Positions 1-10,114 of a DNA stretch of 64,000 nucleotides are shown piece by piece. Where the stretch lies: assembly GCA_018857735.1 (NCBI GenBank), contig JABMCL010000715.1:1422001-1486000 (forward strand), in the 5' to 3' direction. Position 1 is the stretch's first letter; the number at the start of each line of letters is the position of its first letter. Origin of the DNA: Alviniconcha marisindica (Eukaryota; Mollusca; Gastropoda; Provannidae). The notes under the pieces are model-generated. The model had not been told where the DNA came from. It saw only the letters and a list, made by a program, of their open reading frames with translations, and searched no databases. The translations under genes and the position numbers were made by a program.

Positions 1-465
1 AAACTTAAATGGTTCCAGTACAGAATACTCCACAGAGTTCTAACAACAAATGACTATTTGTATAAAAGAAAGGTTATTGACTCCGACAGATGTACGTTTT
101 GTAAAACTGAAAAGGAAACAATAAGTCACCTGCTCTGGGACTGCACTTACACCGAGACCTTTTGGAAGCATGTTTTAGAATGGATCACAAAGAATACACC
201 TCATGTACATTCTCTCAATACTACGGAGCAATTGGTTATTTTTGGCATAAAAGATGACGTAACAGCGGACAAGGTACTTGACCTAATAATGCTGATGGCA
301 AAGTACTACATCTTCAGATGCAGCTGTTTAAAAACCATACCAAACTTTACTTGTTTGTTTTTTTCGAAAGAAGTTAGGCAAAGAGCAGCTATAGAGAAAC
401 ACACCTTGGCGTTAATAGGAGACCTAACTGCATATTTTTCATTATGGTCCCCATACTTCCTGCTG
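1..465 (+). mobile_element. LINE ORF2 C-terminal fragment (CCHC zinc knuckle)
   Basis: An open frame runs in from the window edge at base 1 and continues past the recognisable part into a microsatellite, stopping at 642. It encodes the tail of a non-LTR retrotransposon polyprotein. It starts KLKWFQYRILHR, followed by a zinc-knuckle arrangement (CTFC, then HLLWDC 14 residues on) and a Trp-rich segment. This is the pattern seen C-terminal to reverse transcriptase in L1-like elements. The 5' part is outside the window. The last residues before the stop come from TG/GA repeats and are not protein-like. Confidence 0.8.
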
Positions 466-518
466 ATCAGTGACAACAATGTATATGTGAAAGGTACCCA
501 GAGAGCTGCTCACATGCA

Positions 519-601
519 TATGTGTGTGTGTGTGTTCGCGCGCACGTGCAGAGGTGTCTTTGCGCGTGTGTGTGTGTGTGAGAGAGAGAGAGAGGGAGAG
601 A
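519..601. repeat. TG/GA microsatellite cluster
   Basis: Runs of TG, CG-interrupted TG and GA follow directly on the LINE tail. Confidence 0.9.
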
Positions 602-799
602 GATTAACACAAACATTTATATATATGGAGTTTAATACATGATTGATAATTGCAATGTTTGTGTGCATATTGTGCAGTTTTGGAGTGTAATTTTTTTTTT
701 AAGAAAAAAAAAGGCATTTCCGCATCTATCTCTGCATCTGCAATTTTATCCACATGGGTCAGAGTATCTGCAAGAGTGCTTGTATTAAACACTTGAAGA

Positions 800-1140
800 A
801 AAAAACTAAAAAACAAAAACATATAAAGCATAAGATGCTTTTTAAACACTGAAGGACTGACTGGAAGCCTCAATTCGCTGGGCAATGAGTTCCAGAGAGC
901 AGGACCAGAATAAACCAGGCTGGACTTGAATAAATCTGTCCTTGGTATTGGCACATTTAGCTTTCTTGATGAATTCCTCGAACTTTGATTAATCAGTACA
1001 ATTTTGTACACAAAACGCGCTTTATTACTCATTAACCTAGAAGATAGCAGGAGAATTTGAGCCGTTTTGTAGTCTTTATCGGTAAAGCTAGTTTGTTTTA
1101 GGAGAACAATTTTGATTGCTCGCCTGTGTAGTGACTTCAA
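800..1140 (-). mobile_element. LINE reverse-transcriptase C-terminal fragment
   Basis: The minus-strand frame starting at 1140 encodes RRAIKIVLLK, then NKARFVYKIVLIN, then the signature PRTDLFKSSLVYSGPALWNS. This is the C-terminal motif of CR1/jockey-type LINE reverse transcriptases. Only the end of the ORF is present, and it runs into AT-rich sequence below about 800. It is a truncated relic. Confidence 0.8.
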
Positions 1141-2095
1141 GGTTTTTTGTAAAGAGAGAGAGAGAGAGCTTGTTAATTACACTTCCCTAAAAATTGCATG
1201 TCAGTCAGTTTTGGGCATTTCATAATGAAAAAAATCTAAGAATGTTCAGAATGTATTGACAGTTGTGCATTAATAACTTTTGTATAGCGTTATTCTCTAG
1301 TGTACACTAACTCACTGCGCTTTACAACATTCTCCAACATTTTCTAAGTGGGAGAAAAAATCTAAGGTAACATGTTCATGAAAGCAATACATATGTGACA
1401 ACTAACAAAATATACACAAAAAATATAAAGTACATGTGCCGTATGAGAAGCAGCAATGTGCCGTATGAGAAGCAGCAATATACAAAGAAAAAATCATTAT
1501 GTTACTACCTACCCTTAATTAATGGCCAGATTAGTTACAGCTAGCAAAAAATGTGTATGATTAAAAGGCATAGTGTTTGCTCTTTACCATGACCATAAAG
1601 CATAACCTCTCCTGGCCTCAGTTTCAGCAAAATGTAATGTTTTTGTGTGGTTCTTTTTTCTTTTTTTAAATTCTAGTGCTTATTTTGTTTGCAACTTTTT
1701 TCTTCTTTTTTCTCCATCTGTTGGCTAATTTTACCCCCAAAACAACCTGTAGCTTGGGTAGTGAATAGCTAAACCCAGTAGATCACCCATTTTCTACAAC
1801 TGGGTGTTTGTGTGTATATGTGTTTTCACTGGTAGTGTTGTTTGCCAAAAGCTATATTTCAGTGCACAAGTTGTCAGTTTTGTTGATGGCTTATTTCTCA
1901 ATGAATGAGTCAGTTTGTTTTCACTGTGTTTGATTTTTTGTTCTTTCATACAAAAGGCTATGCATTCCATAGCACATAAAGAAATATATTGTTATTAGAA
2001 TGCTGCATCCTCAGAAGTTCACTCCACAGAGGTAAACAGTACAGAAATTTAAAAAAAGTAAATGATGACAAAATTGAAAACCATGTGTATTTTAA
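1141..2095. other. Noncoding stretch
   Basis: AT-rich sequence with a short GA run near 1151 and a 22-bp direct duplication near 1436-1479. No exon-like reading frame with flanking splice sites was found. Confidence 0.6.
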
Positions 2096-2725
2096 TGGTA
2101 GACTGGTGCATTGATTATGTCTGAACACTGGTGCATTGATTGTGTATGAAGACGTGCATGCACTGATAGTGTGTGAAGACTGATGCACTGATTGTGTGTG
2201 AAGACTGGTGCATTGATAGTGTGTGAACACTGGTGCATTGATTGCATGTGAAGAAGTGCACTGGTAGTGTGTGAAGACTGGTGCACTGATTGTGTGTGAA
2301 GACTGGTGCATTGATAGTGTGTGAACACTGGTGCATTGATTGTGTGTGAAGACTAGTGCACTGATAGTGTGTGAAGACGTGCATGCACTGATAGTGTGTG
2401 AAGACTGGTGCATTGATAGTGTGTGAAGACTGGTGCATTGATTGTGTGTGAAGACTGGTGCATTGATAGTGTGTGAAGACTGGTGCATTGATTGTGTGTG
2501 AAGATGTGCATGCACTGATAGTGTGTGAAGACTGGTGCACTGATTGTGTGTGAAGACTGGTGCACTGATATCATGTGAAGACTGGTGCATTAATAGTGTG
2601 TGAAGACAGGTGCATGGATTGTGTATGAACACTGGTGCATTGATTGTGTGTGAACACTGGTGCATTGATTGTGTGTGAACACTGGTGCATTGATTGTGTG
2701 TGAACACTGGTGCATTAATTGTGTC
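2096..2725. repeat. 25-bp minisatellite abutting a splice acceptor
   Basis: About 25 imperfect copies of a 25-bp unit of the type actggtgcattgatwgtgtg + tgaag. The unit length is not a multiple of three but three units are, so all minus-strand frames stay open and give long spurious ORFs with a 25-residue period (INAPVFTH/NQCTSVHT/QSMHQCSHT). The last, diverged unit runs straight into the CAG acceptor of the ANKRD26-like exon at 2728, so the array replaces the usual pyrimidine tract. Confidence 0.95.
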
Positions 2726-2727
2726 AG

Positions 2728-2943
2728 GGAAAGGAGCAGCTTGAGCGGGAGAGAGCACAGCTGAAGGTTGAGCTGGACAAGGCCAATGACCGTCACCGTC
2801 TCGCACAGGAAAAATGTCTCGAATCTCAGGCCCGTCTGTCAGAACTGACTGATCGACTGGACCATGCAGAGCGAACCTCTCAGCTCTCCACACAACACCT
2901 AGCTACAACTGCTGCCAGTTTCACTGCTGTGACACGATCCAAA
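2728..2943 (+). CDS. ANKRD26: ANKRD26-like protein, exon a (first in window)
   Basis: This 216-bp, phase 0-0 exon is flanked by gtgtcag acceptor and gtaggg donor. It encodes 72 residues from GKEQLERERAQLK to TAVTRSK. Heptad-like Leu spacing and abundant Glu/Lys/Arg/Gln indicate coiled coil. Identity comes from the gene as a whole: ten exons join in frame, and the last three match the conserved C-terminus of ANKRD26, a coiled-coil protein known in vertebrates at centrosome/cilium-associated sites. Upstream exons (ankyrin repeats in the vertebrate protein) are not in the window. The acceptor is weak because a minisatellite precedes it. Confidence 0.85.
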
Positions 2944-3330
2944 GTAGGGTATCATTGTAACTTTCTTCTGGTTTAAATAAAAATTTATTCTTTCATCGTA
3001 ATCATAGGTTCAACAAATAAGTACAGGAAACACAAAAGCAGTGTGCTTATTTGAGTGTTACCTAGGGAAAAAATGATAATTACACAGACATTTACGATAG
3101 CAGGATGGCAAATTGTTGTCAAAAAGTCAGAGGCAACAAAACAAACCAAAGACCAAAACAACAACAAAACAATAAAAAATAATTTAAAAATGGGAGGGGG
3201 GGCAAATAACTAATCGAATGTTATCATAATTATTGATCCAAGAGAGACAGAAGGAGAGAGGGAGAGGGTTATAGCATGTACTTCTCCACTTGTATCATAA
3301 ACACATTAATTTAACCAGACATTTTCAGAT

Positions 3331-3720
3331 TTACAAGCAGTCAGTTTGACGCCAAAAATTGTGGACTATAGCAAAAAAAATCTTATTAGTTTCCAAATGT
3401 AGCTGGTCGTTTCCAAATAGAAGTGTAGTGATATTTCTTTCGTTCTCATCTAGTTTACTAATGGTTCTATTTCTAATACTATTATAAAGGGGACAGTGTG
3501 TTTGGAAATGCTCTGATGTTTCTGCTGTATATCCACATGGACATACGGGGTCTTCTAACAAGTGGCGTCTGAATAAGTCATAATTTAAGTTACTAATAGC
3601 AAGTCGAAGTCTACAATGCTTATTCCTTTCTAGAGCCAAAATAATAATATATAGGAACTGTAGTGTCATTCGTTGGCAAATACTTTTTCAGCGGGCTAAT
3701 TGAAGGATTTGCTTGTATGG
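3331..3720 (-). mobile_element. LINE C-terminal zinc-knuckle fragment
   Basis: Minus-strand coding from about 3669 to 3331 includes LRLAISNLNYDLFRRHLLED, then CPCGYTAETSEHFQTHCPLY and IRNRTI. This is the Cys-Cys...His...Cys tail following a LINE reverse transcriptase. It lies in the intron between exons a and b, antisense to the gene. Only the tail is preserved. Confidence 0.75.
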
Positions 3721-4420
3721 TTTGAGGTAATGTGTTCCACAGTTGGGTAGTTGATGGAATAAATGAATTTGCATATATTCTGTGTGGCTTTCTTCTGGTG
3801 TTGTTGTTGTTGTTGGAGGGGAGGGGGAGGGCGGGGGGCTGTTTGTTATTGTTGTTTTGCTTTTTAATTTGTTTCTGCTGTCTGTCACACTTTCCCTAGA
3901 CATTATCTTCTGAGTTGCTGAACTCTTTTTTTAGCAAACTTGGTGTATGGTGTATCGTTACACACATTTGGCTTTCAGCTTTACAGTGTCACTGTCAGTT
4001 TTGTGGAGTTGTGCTGTGTATTTGTGGAAACTTTTGCAGGCTTTGTACAGAGTTTTAAAAGGGAAAGTTTCGGAATTTTGAAGGGTGTTTTCCAGGTCTG
4101 GAAAAAGTGTGGAAAAGTGGACCGGTCTGTTTTTTAAAAAAAACTTTTTATTTCTGAAGGGCCAGTAAGAGAGATTGCAAGAGAACACATTTCTGTTTTT
4201 TAAAAAAGTCAGACAAAGAATGATGTTGGAAACTGATCATACTAGTACTCCACCATGCATTGGTCAGCAGAGAGCAGACAGCAGTTTGAAATCTTGTCAG
4301 TTACGAGATTTCAGTAACTTGTGTGCTTGATGATTTCCAGGAGCTCCCCCCACCCCCGTACCCCCACCCCTTGCCACAGTCATGGCTTACGCCAATTGAT
4401 CTTCAATATACCGGAATCAC

Positions 4421-4545
4421 TATGTCTGTCTGTCCTGCTGTCCAGCTGTCCAGATTTGTCCAGAAGATACCTTCTGAACCACTCAACCTTTTGTAATCAA
4501 ACTTTGTATGGTGATGCATGGTAGTGAGCCAGAGTGACATGCAAA
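4421..4545. repeat. Dispersed repeat, ctgtccag...aaccttttgtaa family
   Basis: A short copy of a repeat with the order gtctgtctgtcctg, cagaagatacc, aaccttttgtaatcaaactt and tggtatggtgatgcat. Longer arrays of the same core lie at 28100-28930, 31120-31470 and 36000-36770. Confidence 0.6.
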
Positions 4546-4730
4546 AAACAGTTGACTCACTGTTCATACAATTGGCCAAGATACAATTAGTTTTGTAAAC
4601 TTGTAATTTGATAGCCTCTTATGGCAGGTCAGTGCTACAGGCTAATACTGCCTGTTAAGTAGTTTTCCTTATGTAACAGGTGTCTGCGTGTGTGCATGCA
4701 TATAAAGGAAATCACAAATCACATGTGCAG

Positions 4731-4850
4731 GATGAAGTGGAGGATGCGGTGAAAAAATTGCAAGTGGAAAATTCACGACTTGAAGCAGAGTTACGGCATG
4801 AGCAGGAGCGAACTGAAATGCTCCAGGCAGAACTGGCTGATTCCCAGAAG
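4731..4850 (+). CDS. ANKRD26: ANKRD26-like protein, exon b
   Basis: 120-bp, phase 0-0 exon between acatgtgcag acceptor and gtagga donor. It encodes 40 residues, DEVEDAVKKLQVENSRLEAE onward to ADSQK, an uninterrupted amphipathic coiled coil. It follows exon a in frame. The next intron, 10.2 kb long, contains the whole antisense globin gene. Confidence 0.88.
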
Positions 4851-5118
4851 GTAGGATGATTTAGCTTTTTGATCATAGGGGTAAGCTGTTTCTCATCATC
4901 TGAACCAATAATCATGTGTGGGACTTGACCGCTGAAACAATGGATGACAATGATATCCAAGCCATCATATTGTATTCAGAACTCTTTTATATGTCATATG
5001 ACTTGTGTGTTGGTGTCAGCATCATAATCTTCCAATCAGCAAACATTGCATCAGGCAGTTAGTGTGGCTTGCAATTGTTCCAATCTCCTGTCTGCAGTCT
5101 TTTTCCCCCTGTTTTAAA

Positions 5119-5815
5119 TTAAAGGGGACACCAACCCCCAAAATGACACCAATCCCATTAACAGGAATGGAATAAAGAGTGCCCTCACACTAGTGTTTTG
5201 TTTAATTTATGGTCTAGTTTGTTAAAAACTGACATTTGAAAGTTGCTAAAACACGGCCACTGGTGCTGCCACTGTGACCCAGTCTGTGATGTCACCAATA
5301 CAGCACTGGTAATTTGTCACTCGATGCTCAGTGGTGAATGAGGACAAAAAAGAAGACCCTGTTTACATTCCACCAAGCTCTGACCCGACATGACAAAATT
5401 ATCTTGGTCTAATGCCCTGCAATTTTGAGTCTGAGCACACTCCAGTAGAATTGTTGCATGTTTCTTAAAACAAGAACAAAAGTGTCTCTGAGTCTGGCTC
5501 AGATGCAGGTAGTGACATAGTGTGATATTGTGTACATATGTCACCAGGTTACATACTACACTTACTCCAAGCACAACTCTCAGGGTTGGGTTTACCCCAT
5601 AGGTTTTGGGCTCCCAACCTTTGCATACAGCCTTAAGCACAGTATCCAGCACCATCAACAGTTCTCGCTTTAAAGCCTGGGTTAGGACAGAATATAGCCG
5701 TGGGTGCTTCACCTACTTCCAAAGATTCTGTTTTTCAGATCTCTGCCTTCCTGGATCATTCAACTCATTCTATCCAAATCCTCTCCAAAGAGAAAGTGCC
5801 ATGAACCTTTGATGA
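5119..5815. repeat. Interspersed repeat with TTAA-type end (copy 1)
   Basis: Begins ttaaaggggacacc. The segment about 5119-5340, read in reverse complement, resembles 21680-21850: both share a block reading gaacaaactagaccataaat followed by tattctttattccat, and a gatgtcac...cagcactgg block. No intact ORF. It is probably a decayed nonautonomous DNA element. The right boundary is uncertain. Confidence 0.5.
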
Positions 5816-5940
5816 AAGACAACCCTGATAAGAGATCACACCTTGACTTTTAAGACCATTTTTCTGGGACTGTTTCCTTTGTATTTCCATATAAATGATT
5901 GAACCCATGATCAGGCTCCAAGGACTACATTTGTTTGATT

Positions 5941-6045
5941 TTTAGAATGGTCATAAAAGAGGTGTTCTGCTGTTTTTAGGATGTCATATAAGAGGTGTTC
6001 TGCTGTTTTTAGGATCGTCATAAAAGAGGTGTTCTGCTGTATTTG
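5941..6045. repeat. Three tandem copies of a ~38-bp unit
   Basis: Three imperfect copies containing cataaaagaggtgttctgct and gtttttaggat in direct orientation. Confidence 0.9.
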
Positions 6046-6132
6046 GGATATTGTGAAGTGTGTGCCACCCTGATGTGACCTTCATGGTTTGTGGGGCTTT
6101 AAATATGAACTAATGACAGCCAAACAACATGC

Positions 6133-6201
6133 AGACACACATACACACACCACATGTGCACGTGCACACACACACACACACACTCACACACACTACGCAC
6201 A

Positions 6202-6244
<43 letters not shown>

Positions 6245-6294
6245 TGCACACACACACTACACATGCGCGCACACACACACACACACATACACAC
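6133..6294. repeat. CA-rich microsatellite
   Basis: Interrupted CA repeats. The array sits just downstream of the globin stop codon on the minus strand and accounts for several spurious ORFs on both strands. Confidence 0.95.
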
Positions 6295-6336
6295 TTCTTT
6301 CATGCAGTTACTCCTTTGCCTCTTGTGGACTGTTGC

Positions 6337-6342
6337 TTTATT
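6337..6342 (-). promoter_or_regulatory. Candidate polyadenylation signal for the globin gene
   Basis: AATAAA on the minus strand starts 9 bases past the globin stop codon, inside ...tgatcaataataaagc.... It is the first such hexamer downstream. If used, the 3' UTR is very short and ends before the CA microsatellite. Confidence 0.4.
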
Positions 6343-6350
6343 ATTGATCA

Positions 6351-6515
6351 TCATGGTTTGCGAATATATTTTTTGTGCTGAAGTTCAAGGTAGCGTTTGT
6401 CAATTATGGTGATGATAGTATGTAAGGCACAGGTCCATGAATCTCTTGTAGCTGTGCTCATCTGGTTATGTCCCATCTTTTCCTCTATGAAAGTCAGCAG
6501 CGTTGACATCATATC
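6351..6515 (-). CDS. Globin (globin-X-like), exon 4: helices G-H and C-terminus
   Basis: 165-bp exon in phase 0, entered after a ggcag acceptor (plus-strand cctgcc at 6516) and ending in TGA at 6353-6351. It encodes 54 residues starting DMMSTLLTFIEEKMG, with MSTATRDSW, then ALHTIITIIDKRYLEL and a basic tail ending YIRKP. This is the normal G-helix, GH corner and H-helix of a globin, with the conserved H-helix Trp at residue 212 of the assembled protein. Counting from the GH glycine places the preceding intron at G7.0, the position conserved across animal globins. Confidence 0.9.
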   Translation of the reverse strand, partial: DMMSTLLTFIEEKMGHNQMSTATRDSWTCALHTIITIIDKRYLELQHKKYIRKP

Positions 6516-6726
6516 CTGCCATGAAATCAACAAGCAGTCAGTCATAATATTTACTTGAAGGGACTGGTAGGAGTAGGAAAAATTATTTATGGGGGTTATA
6601 AACATACAAGCATAAAGCTGAGCTTCATTAATTTTAACTGTTCATATACCAGTCTATAGTAAATATTTAAATGTCTGAAAGTGTAGATGCAGGCTGGGAA
6701 ACAAACACACAGTCAGAGTGGGGAAC

Positions 6727-7640
6727 TGTCAGTAGTGCATGGCATTTTGGTCTTTTTCGTTGTGTTTACTCTAGCTTTCACAACAGGCTAGACCTCATCA
6801 GGGAACCTGCCTTTTATTGGGTGTTTTATTTTCCCCATTTTATCCTTGTTTGTTTCATCATATGTAAAGATGAAAAGTTTTGTTCGTTCTAGTTCAGTAG
6901 ACTAGCGATTTTGTGGCTTCCCTGGGTTAGGGTTTGGGGTTGGGCTAGTGACCGGTTCTTGCCATTCATTGGTTTTTCTTCATTCTAGTTCAATAGACTA
7001 GCGATTTCGTGGCCTCCCTGGGTTAGGGTTTTGGGTTGGGCTAGTGATCGGTTCTTGCCAGTCGCTGTTTCTCCTCTTTGCTTGCCATTTTTGTTTCTCG
7101 AGTTATAGCATTCTTTTACAATGTATGAGTGAGGCGGGTAGCCTTGATGTTTAAAGAGACTGCTCAGTCTTTCTTTGTGTGGGGTAGTTCATGAGCATCT
7201 GTTGCTGGCCCCGCAGTGTTGTTGTCACTGCTAACTGGGTTGGATTGTGTATACGGATTATGTGTATCCAGCCTTTGACATATTGCTCACTGACATTTCT
7301 TGCCCCTTCTTTCTTGTGTGCTTCTTTGTTTTCTTTTTTCTTTTTCTTTTTTCTTTCACCATATGTTCTTTTTTCTTTTTTTATCTTTGGCTTATTGGCC
7401 AATTTATACCCGCTGTTAGCTTGCCTGATTAGGGCAGCCATTTTGCATTCTCTTTTCGTTTGCATTTGTTTACATCCTGATGCTATGTCATCAGTAGTCC
7501 TAATTAGTGATTTGCTTTTTCAGTCTGCAGCCATTGTGTTTCTAGATGGAGGCCGGGTTAGTGAGGGGTTAATTAAGGTTAGTTATAGTTAGTTTGGCTT
7601 TCCATCTGTTTGTCATTGGAACAGTTATTTTTGCTTCTGT
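6727..7640 (+). mobile_element. Kolobok-like TTAA element family, partial copy A
   Basis: Same sequence as the interior of copy C at about 63210-64000 and of copy B (reverse complement, 48717-50828). Shared blocks include gtttactctagctttcacaa, tagactagcgattt, ctgggttagggtttgg and cctgattagggcagcc. Both termini are missing. A roughly 90-bp segment (tagactagcga...gttcttgcca) is tandemly duplicated at 6895-7065, unlike the other copies. No functional ORF. It lies in globin intron 3 and in the ANKRD26-like intron. Confidence 0.8.
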
Positions 7641-8114
7641 GCTCTTATCGCACTTTTTCGTCACTTGAACTCACCCAGTCGATGCCAAAATTGATATCCG
7701 CAACTGGCTAGTACTGGTATGGCTGTATTCCAGTTGCCATTTCCAACTCTTTTTTTTGCAAATTTATCTGGAGTTTTCTGCACTGAAACTGTAGAAGCAA
7801 CAATGCCAATGGTAGTCACGTCTTGACGTGACGTCACGATTAGCCTTTGACTTTATGGCTCCAAGTAAACTCTTGGCCAAAACACACGCGATCACATGGT
7901 TACAGCAGTTATTTCCATTGCCCATTCTGCCGTGACATACTGGGTTTTTTTTTTTGCAATTGATAAGCATTTAAGACACTTAAAAAATATGAAATTATTA
8001 CTGAGGCACAGGATATGTACCTGTATTTACTGTGTGAAAACATTTAGTCGGTGGAATATACCAAAGACAAGATCTGAAGCTAACATCGGTCAAAATCAAT
8101 GTTCAGGGGCCCTT

Positions 8115-8630
8115 TAACTCGCAGGCCCTCCGTGGGGGTGCCATCTTGACAAGCTGTGCACCAGTCTCCTCCATCTGTTGCGGTCGTGTGCCAGTGCCTG
8201 GGTCTCAGCTGATGGTTTCTCAGCTGATGGTTTCCCTGTCCATTCGTCTGCATTGTTTGTCCATCATTTCCTCTGTCTGCCTCTCTTTCTCTTCCCCCTC
8301 CACTGTTCCTTGGAGAGTGGTCTTCGTGAGGCCACAAGATCTTGTGACATGACTAAACCATTTGAGTTTCCTGTTTTTCACTGTTGTAAGGTCTTCATGA
8401 GGGCCATTGTGGTGTTTGATTGTACTGTGCACCTTTTCATTTGTAACATGGTCCTTGTATGAGATGCGGCCCAAGATGTTACGGTAGCATCTCATTTCCA
8501 TCGCTTGTATCCTCCTCTGTAGCTCTGCAGTGAGGGTCCATGTTTCGCACGTGTAAAGGAAGATGGAGAAAAAAAACAGCGCACGTAGAAGTCTGATCTT
8601 ATACTTCATCACATCACCTTGCATCTTGGT
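8115..8630 (-). mobile_element. RTE-type LINE reverse-transcriptase tail, frameshifted
   Basis: Minus-strand frame from 8624 reads LYTCETWTLTAELQRRIQAM, then MRCYRNILGRISYKDHVTNE, NRKLKWFSHVTRS and LQGTVEGEE. This is the end of an RTE-like LINE ORF, of the kind often mislabelled craniofacial development protein 2-like. The frame shifts near 8330, and the next frame continues with the HWHTTATDGGDWC-type tail. A truncated relic. Confidence 0.85.
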
Positions 8631-8740
8631 ATATAATTTTTATTCACATAGAGTCAAGATATTGATCATTTGCAGTCCTATTATGCAAGTAAACTGGTCA
8701 CCTGCACTCCTGTGGTTGAAGAAAGAAACTGGTCACACAT

Positions 8741-8844
8741 GCTATACGCTGAAAATATGACTTACAGGGTCATTCCAAATTCACTCCAAGACATTGGGAT
8801 TTGGAATGACCCTGTAAGACCTAGTCATACTTTCAGCATATAGC
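8741..8844. repeat. Palindromic miniature element (hairpin)
   Basis: Two arms of about 37 bases, tatacgctgaaaatatgact + tacagggtcattccaaa and their near-perfect reverse complement, surround a short loop (ttcactccaagacattgg). There is no coding potential. It fits a short foldback MITE. Confidence 0.8.
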
Positions 8845-9040
8845 AGCATTTACTCCAAGGTAGAAGAGTATGAAACTAAAACAAAATGCACATTGAATAT
8901 GAAGAATATGATGAGAAAAAATAGCAGCAGGTTAATTTCAACTTACCTCATTACCAAGTCCTATGGCCAAGAAATGGTTAGCTGATACCATGGGTCAATT
9001 TCATACCCTAGGTAATTTCACCCATTACAACAAATATTAC

Positions 9041-9382
9041 CTAACTTAAAAAATACAAATTGTGATTAACTGTTAATGAATACCTGAAAGTGTGAATAAC
9101 TGTCAGTGAATACCTGAAAGTGTGATTGACTGCTGGTGAATACCTGAAAGTGTAATTGACTCTTAATGAATACCTGAAAGTGTGACTGACTGTTGATGAA
9201 TACCTGAAAGTGTGATTGACTGTTGATGAATACCTGAAAGTGTGAGTGACTGTTGATGAATACCTGAAAGTGTGATTGACTGTTAATGAATACCTGAAAG
9301 TGTGATTGGCTGTTTGTGAATACCATAAGGTGTAGTTGACAGGTAGTGAATATCCTGAAGCATGATTGACTGTTATGAATAC
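9041..9382 (-). repeat. 30-bp minisatellite starting at the globin exon 3 donor site
   Basis: About eleven 30-bp units. On the minus strand a unit reads gtattcattaacagtcaatc + acactttcag. The true boundary at 9383/9382 reads cacattcag|gtattcat, so each unit carries a copy of the splice donor. Eight units keep cag|gtattc exactly, and two near 9320 and 9350 are altered. The unit is ten codons long and the frame of exon 3 stays open through the whole array to a stop at 9041, so intron retention would add a repetitive tail of the YSLTVNHTFR type. Confidence 0.95.
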
Positions 9383-9584
9383 CTGAATGTGTAGACTGAG
9401 TACACCTCGTGGCAGATGCCTGTCAGTCAAATACTGAAGGATGTGAGTGACCTCCTCCTTGTTCTCTAGTGTGTTGATGATGGTGGTAAAAGATTCCATA
9501 TAGGTGGCTGCTAAATTTTGCATTGCTACCGTATCTCTCAGTACACGCAGTTCCTGTCGGTTCACTTCTGTGCTGGACATGTCA
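9383..9584 (-). CDS. Globin (globin-X-like), exon 3: helices D-F, heme pocket
   Basis: 202-bp exon, entered with one base completing a codon (phase 2) after the tttttttgccag acceptor and leaving in phase 0 at cag|gtattc. It encodes residues 118-185 of the assembled protein. The F-helix reads ILQYLTDRHLPRGV, giving a proximal His at residue 174 and the usual RGV FG corner. The E-helix reads MQNLAATYMESFTTIINTLE. Counting 32 residues back from F8, as in neuroglobin and cytoglobin, puts Leu142 at E7 and Tyr146 at E11, so the usual distal His is absent. The CD-D region is about 9 residues longer than in neuroglobin. Confidence 0.9.
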
Positions 9585-9806
9585 CTGGCAAAAAAAATAG
9601 TGTGGCTGTATGAAAAGTGAGGGAGAATGCAGCTTTAAAATATCCAAAGTACCTCTTAAAGTGCCAACTTGCCTTCAGGTCACATGCACATATGGGTCTG
9701 TCTGGGTTTTGAGTTAGGGAGCATAATAAATAAATAATTTTAAAAGCGGGGTATTCAAGGATATACATATAAGTTAAACATTTAGACATCGTGCCATTTG
9801 ATGAAA

Positions 9807-9915
9807 TACTTTCAGTTCTAATAACATTGTTTTTGTATCGCCATCCACTTCATCTGGCTTTGGACATTCATGTTTTTGTATCACCATCCACTTCATCTGG
9901 CATTGGACATTCACA
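9807..9915. repeat. Two tandem copies of a ~47-bp unit
   Basis: The sequence tttttgtatcrccatccact + tcatctggc + ttggacattca occurs twice in direct orientation. Confidence 0.9.
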
Positions 9916-10114
9916 GCAGGTAGTGATGCCCGTAAATGTTCCATTTTAGTTTTTTGCATTTCTTAGTGTTGCAAGACAAGTCCATATGTGTATATAATGG
10001 TGTTATCATTTTATGTTTACAGACATGTGACTATGAGAGGCATGGCCTAGTAGCCTCCCAACAGCTATGCACAAATTAAGAGCCTTTCTCTTGAAAGAAT
10101 GCTTCTCCCTTTAA

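Noticed and set aside
2096..2725. CRISPR-like array
   Set aside because: Units are contiguous with no unique spacers, and the context is an animal intron.
1958..2893. 311-codon minus-strand frame and nested frames
   Set aside because: Generated by the 25-bp minisatellite; the period and composition follow the repeat, and the end overlaps a real plus-strand exon.
6895..7065. Interstitial telomeric repeats (ttaggg words)
   Set aside because: Only isolated ttaggg words within a duplicated transposon segment; not a tandem hexamer array.
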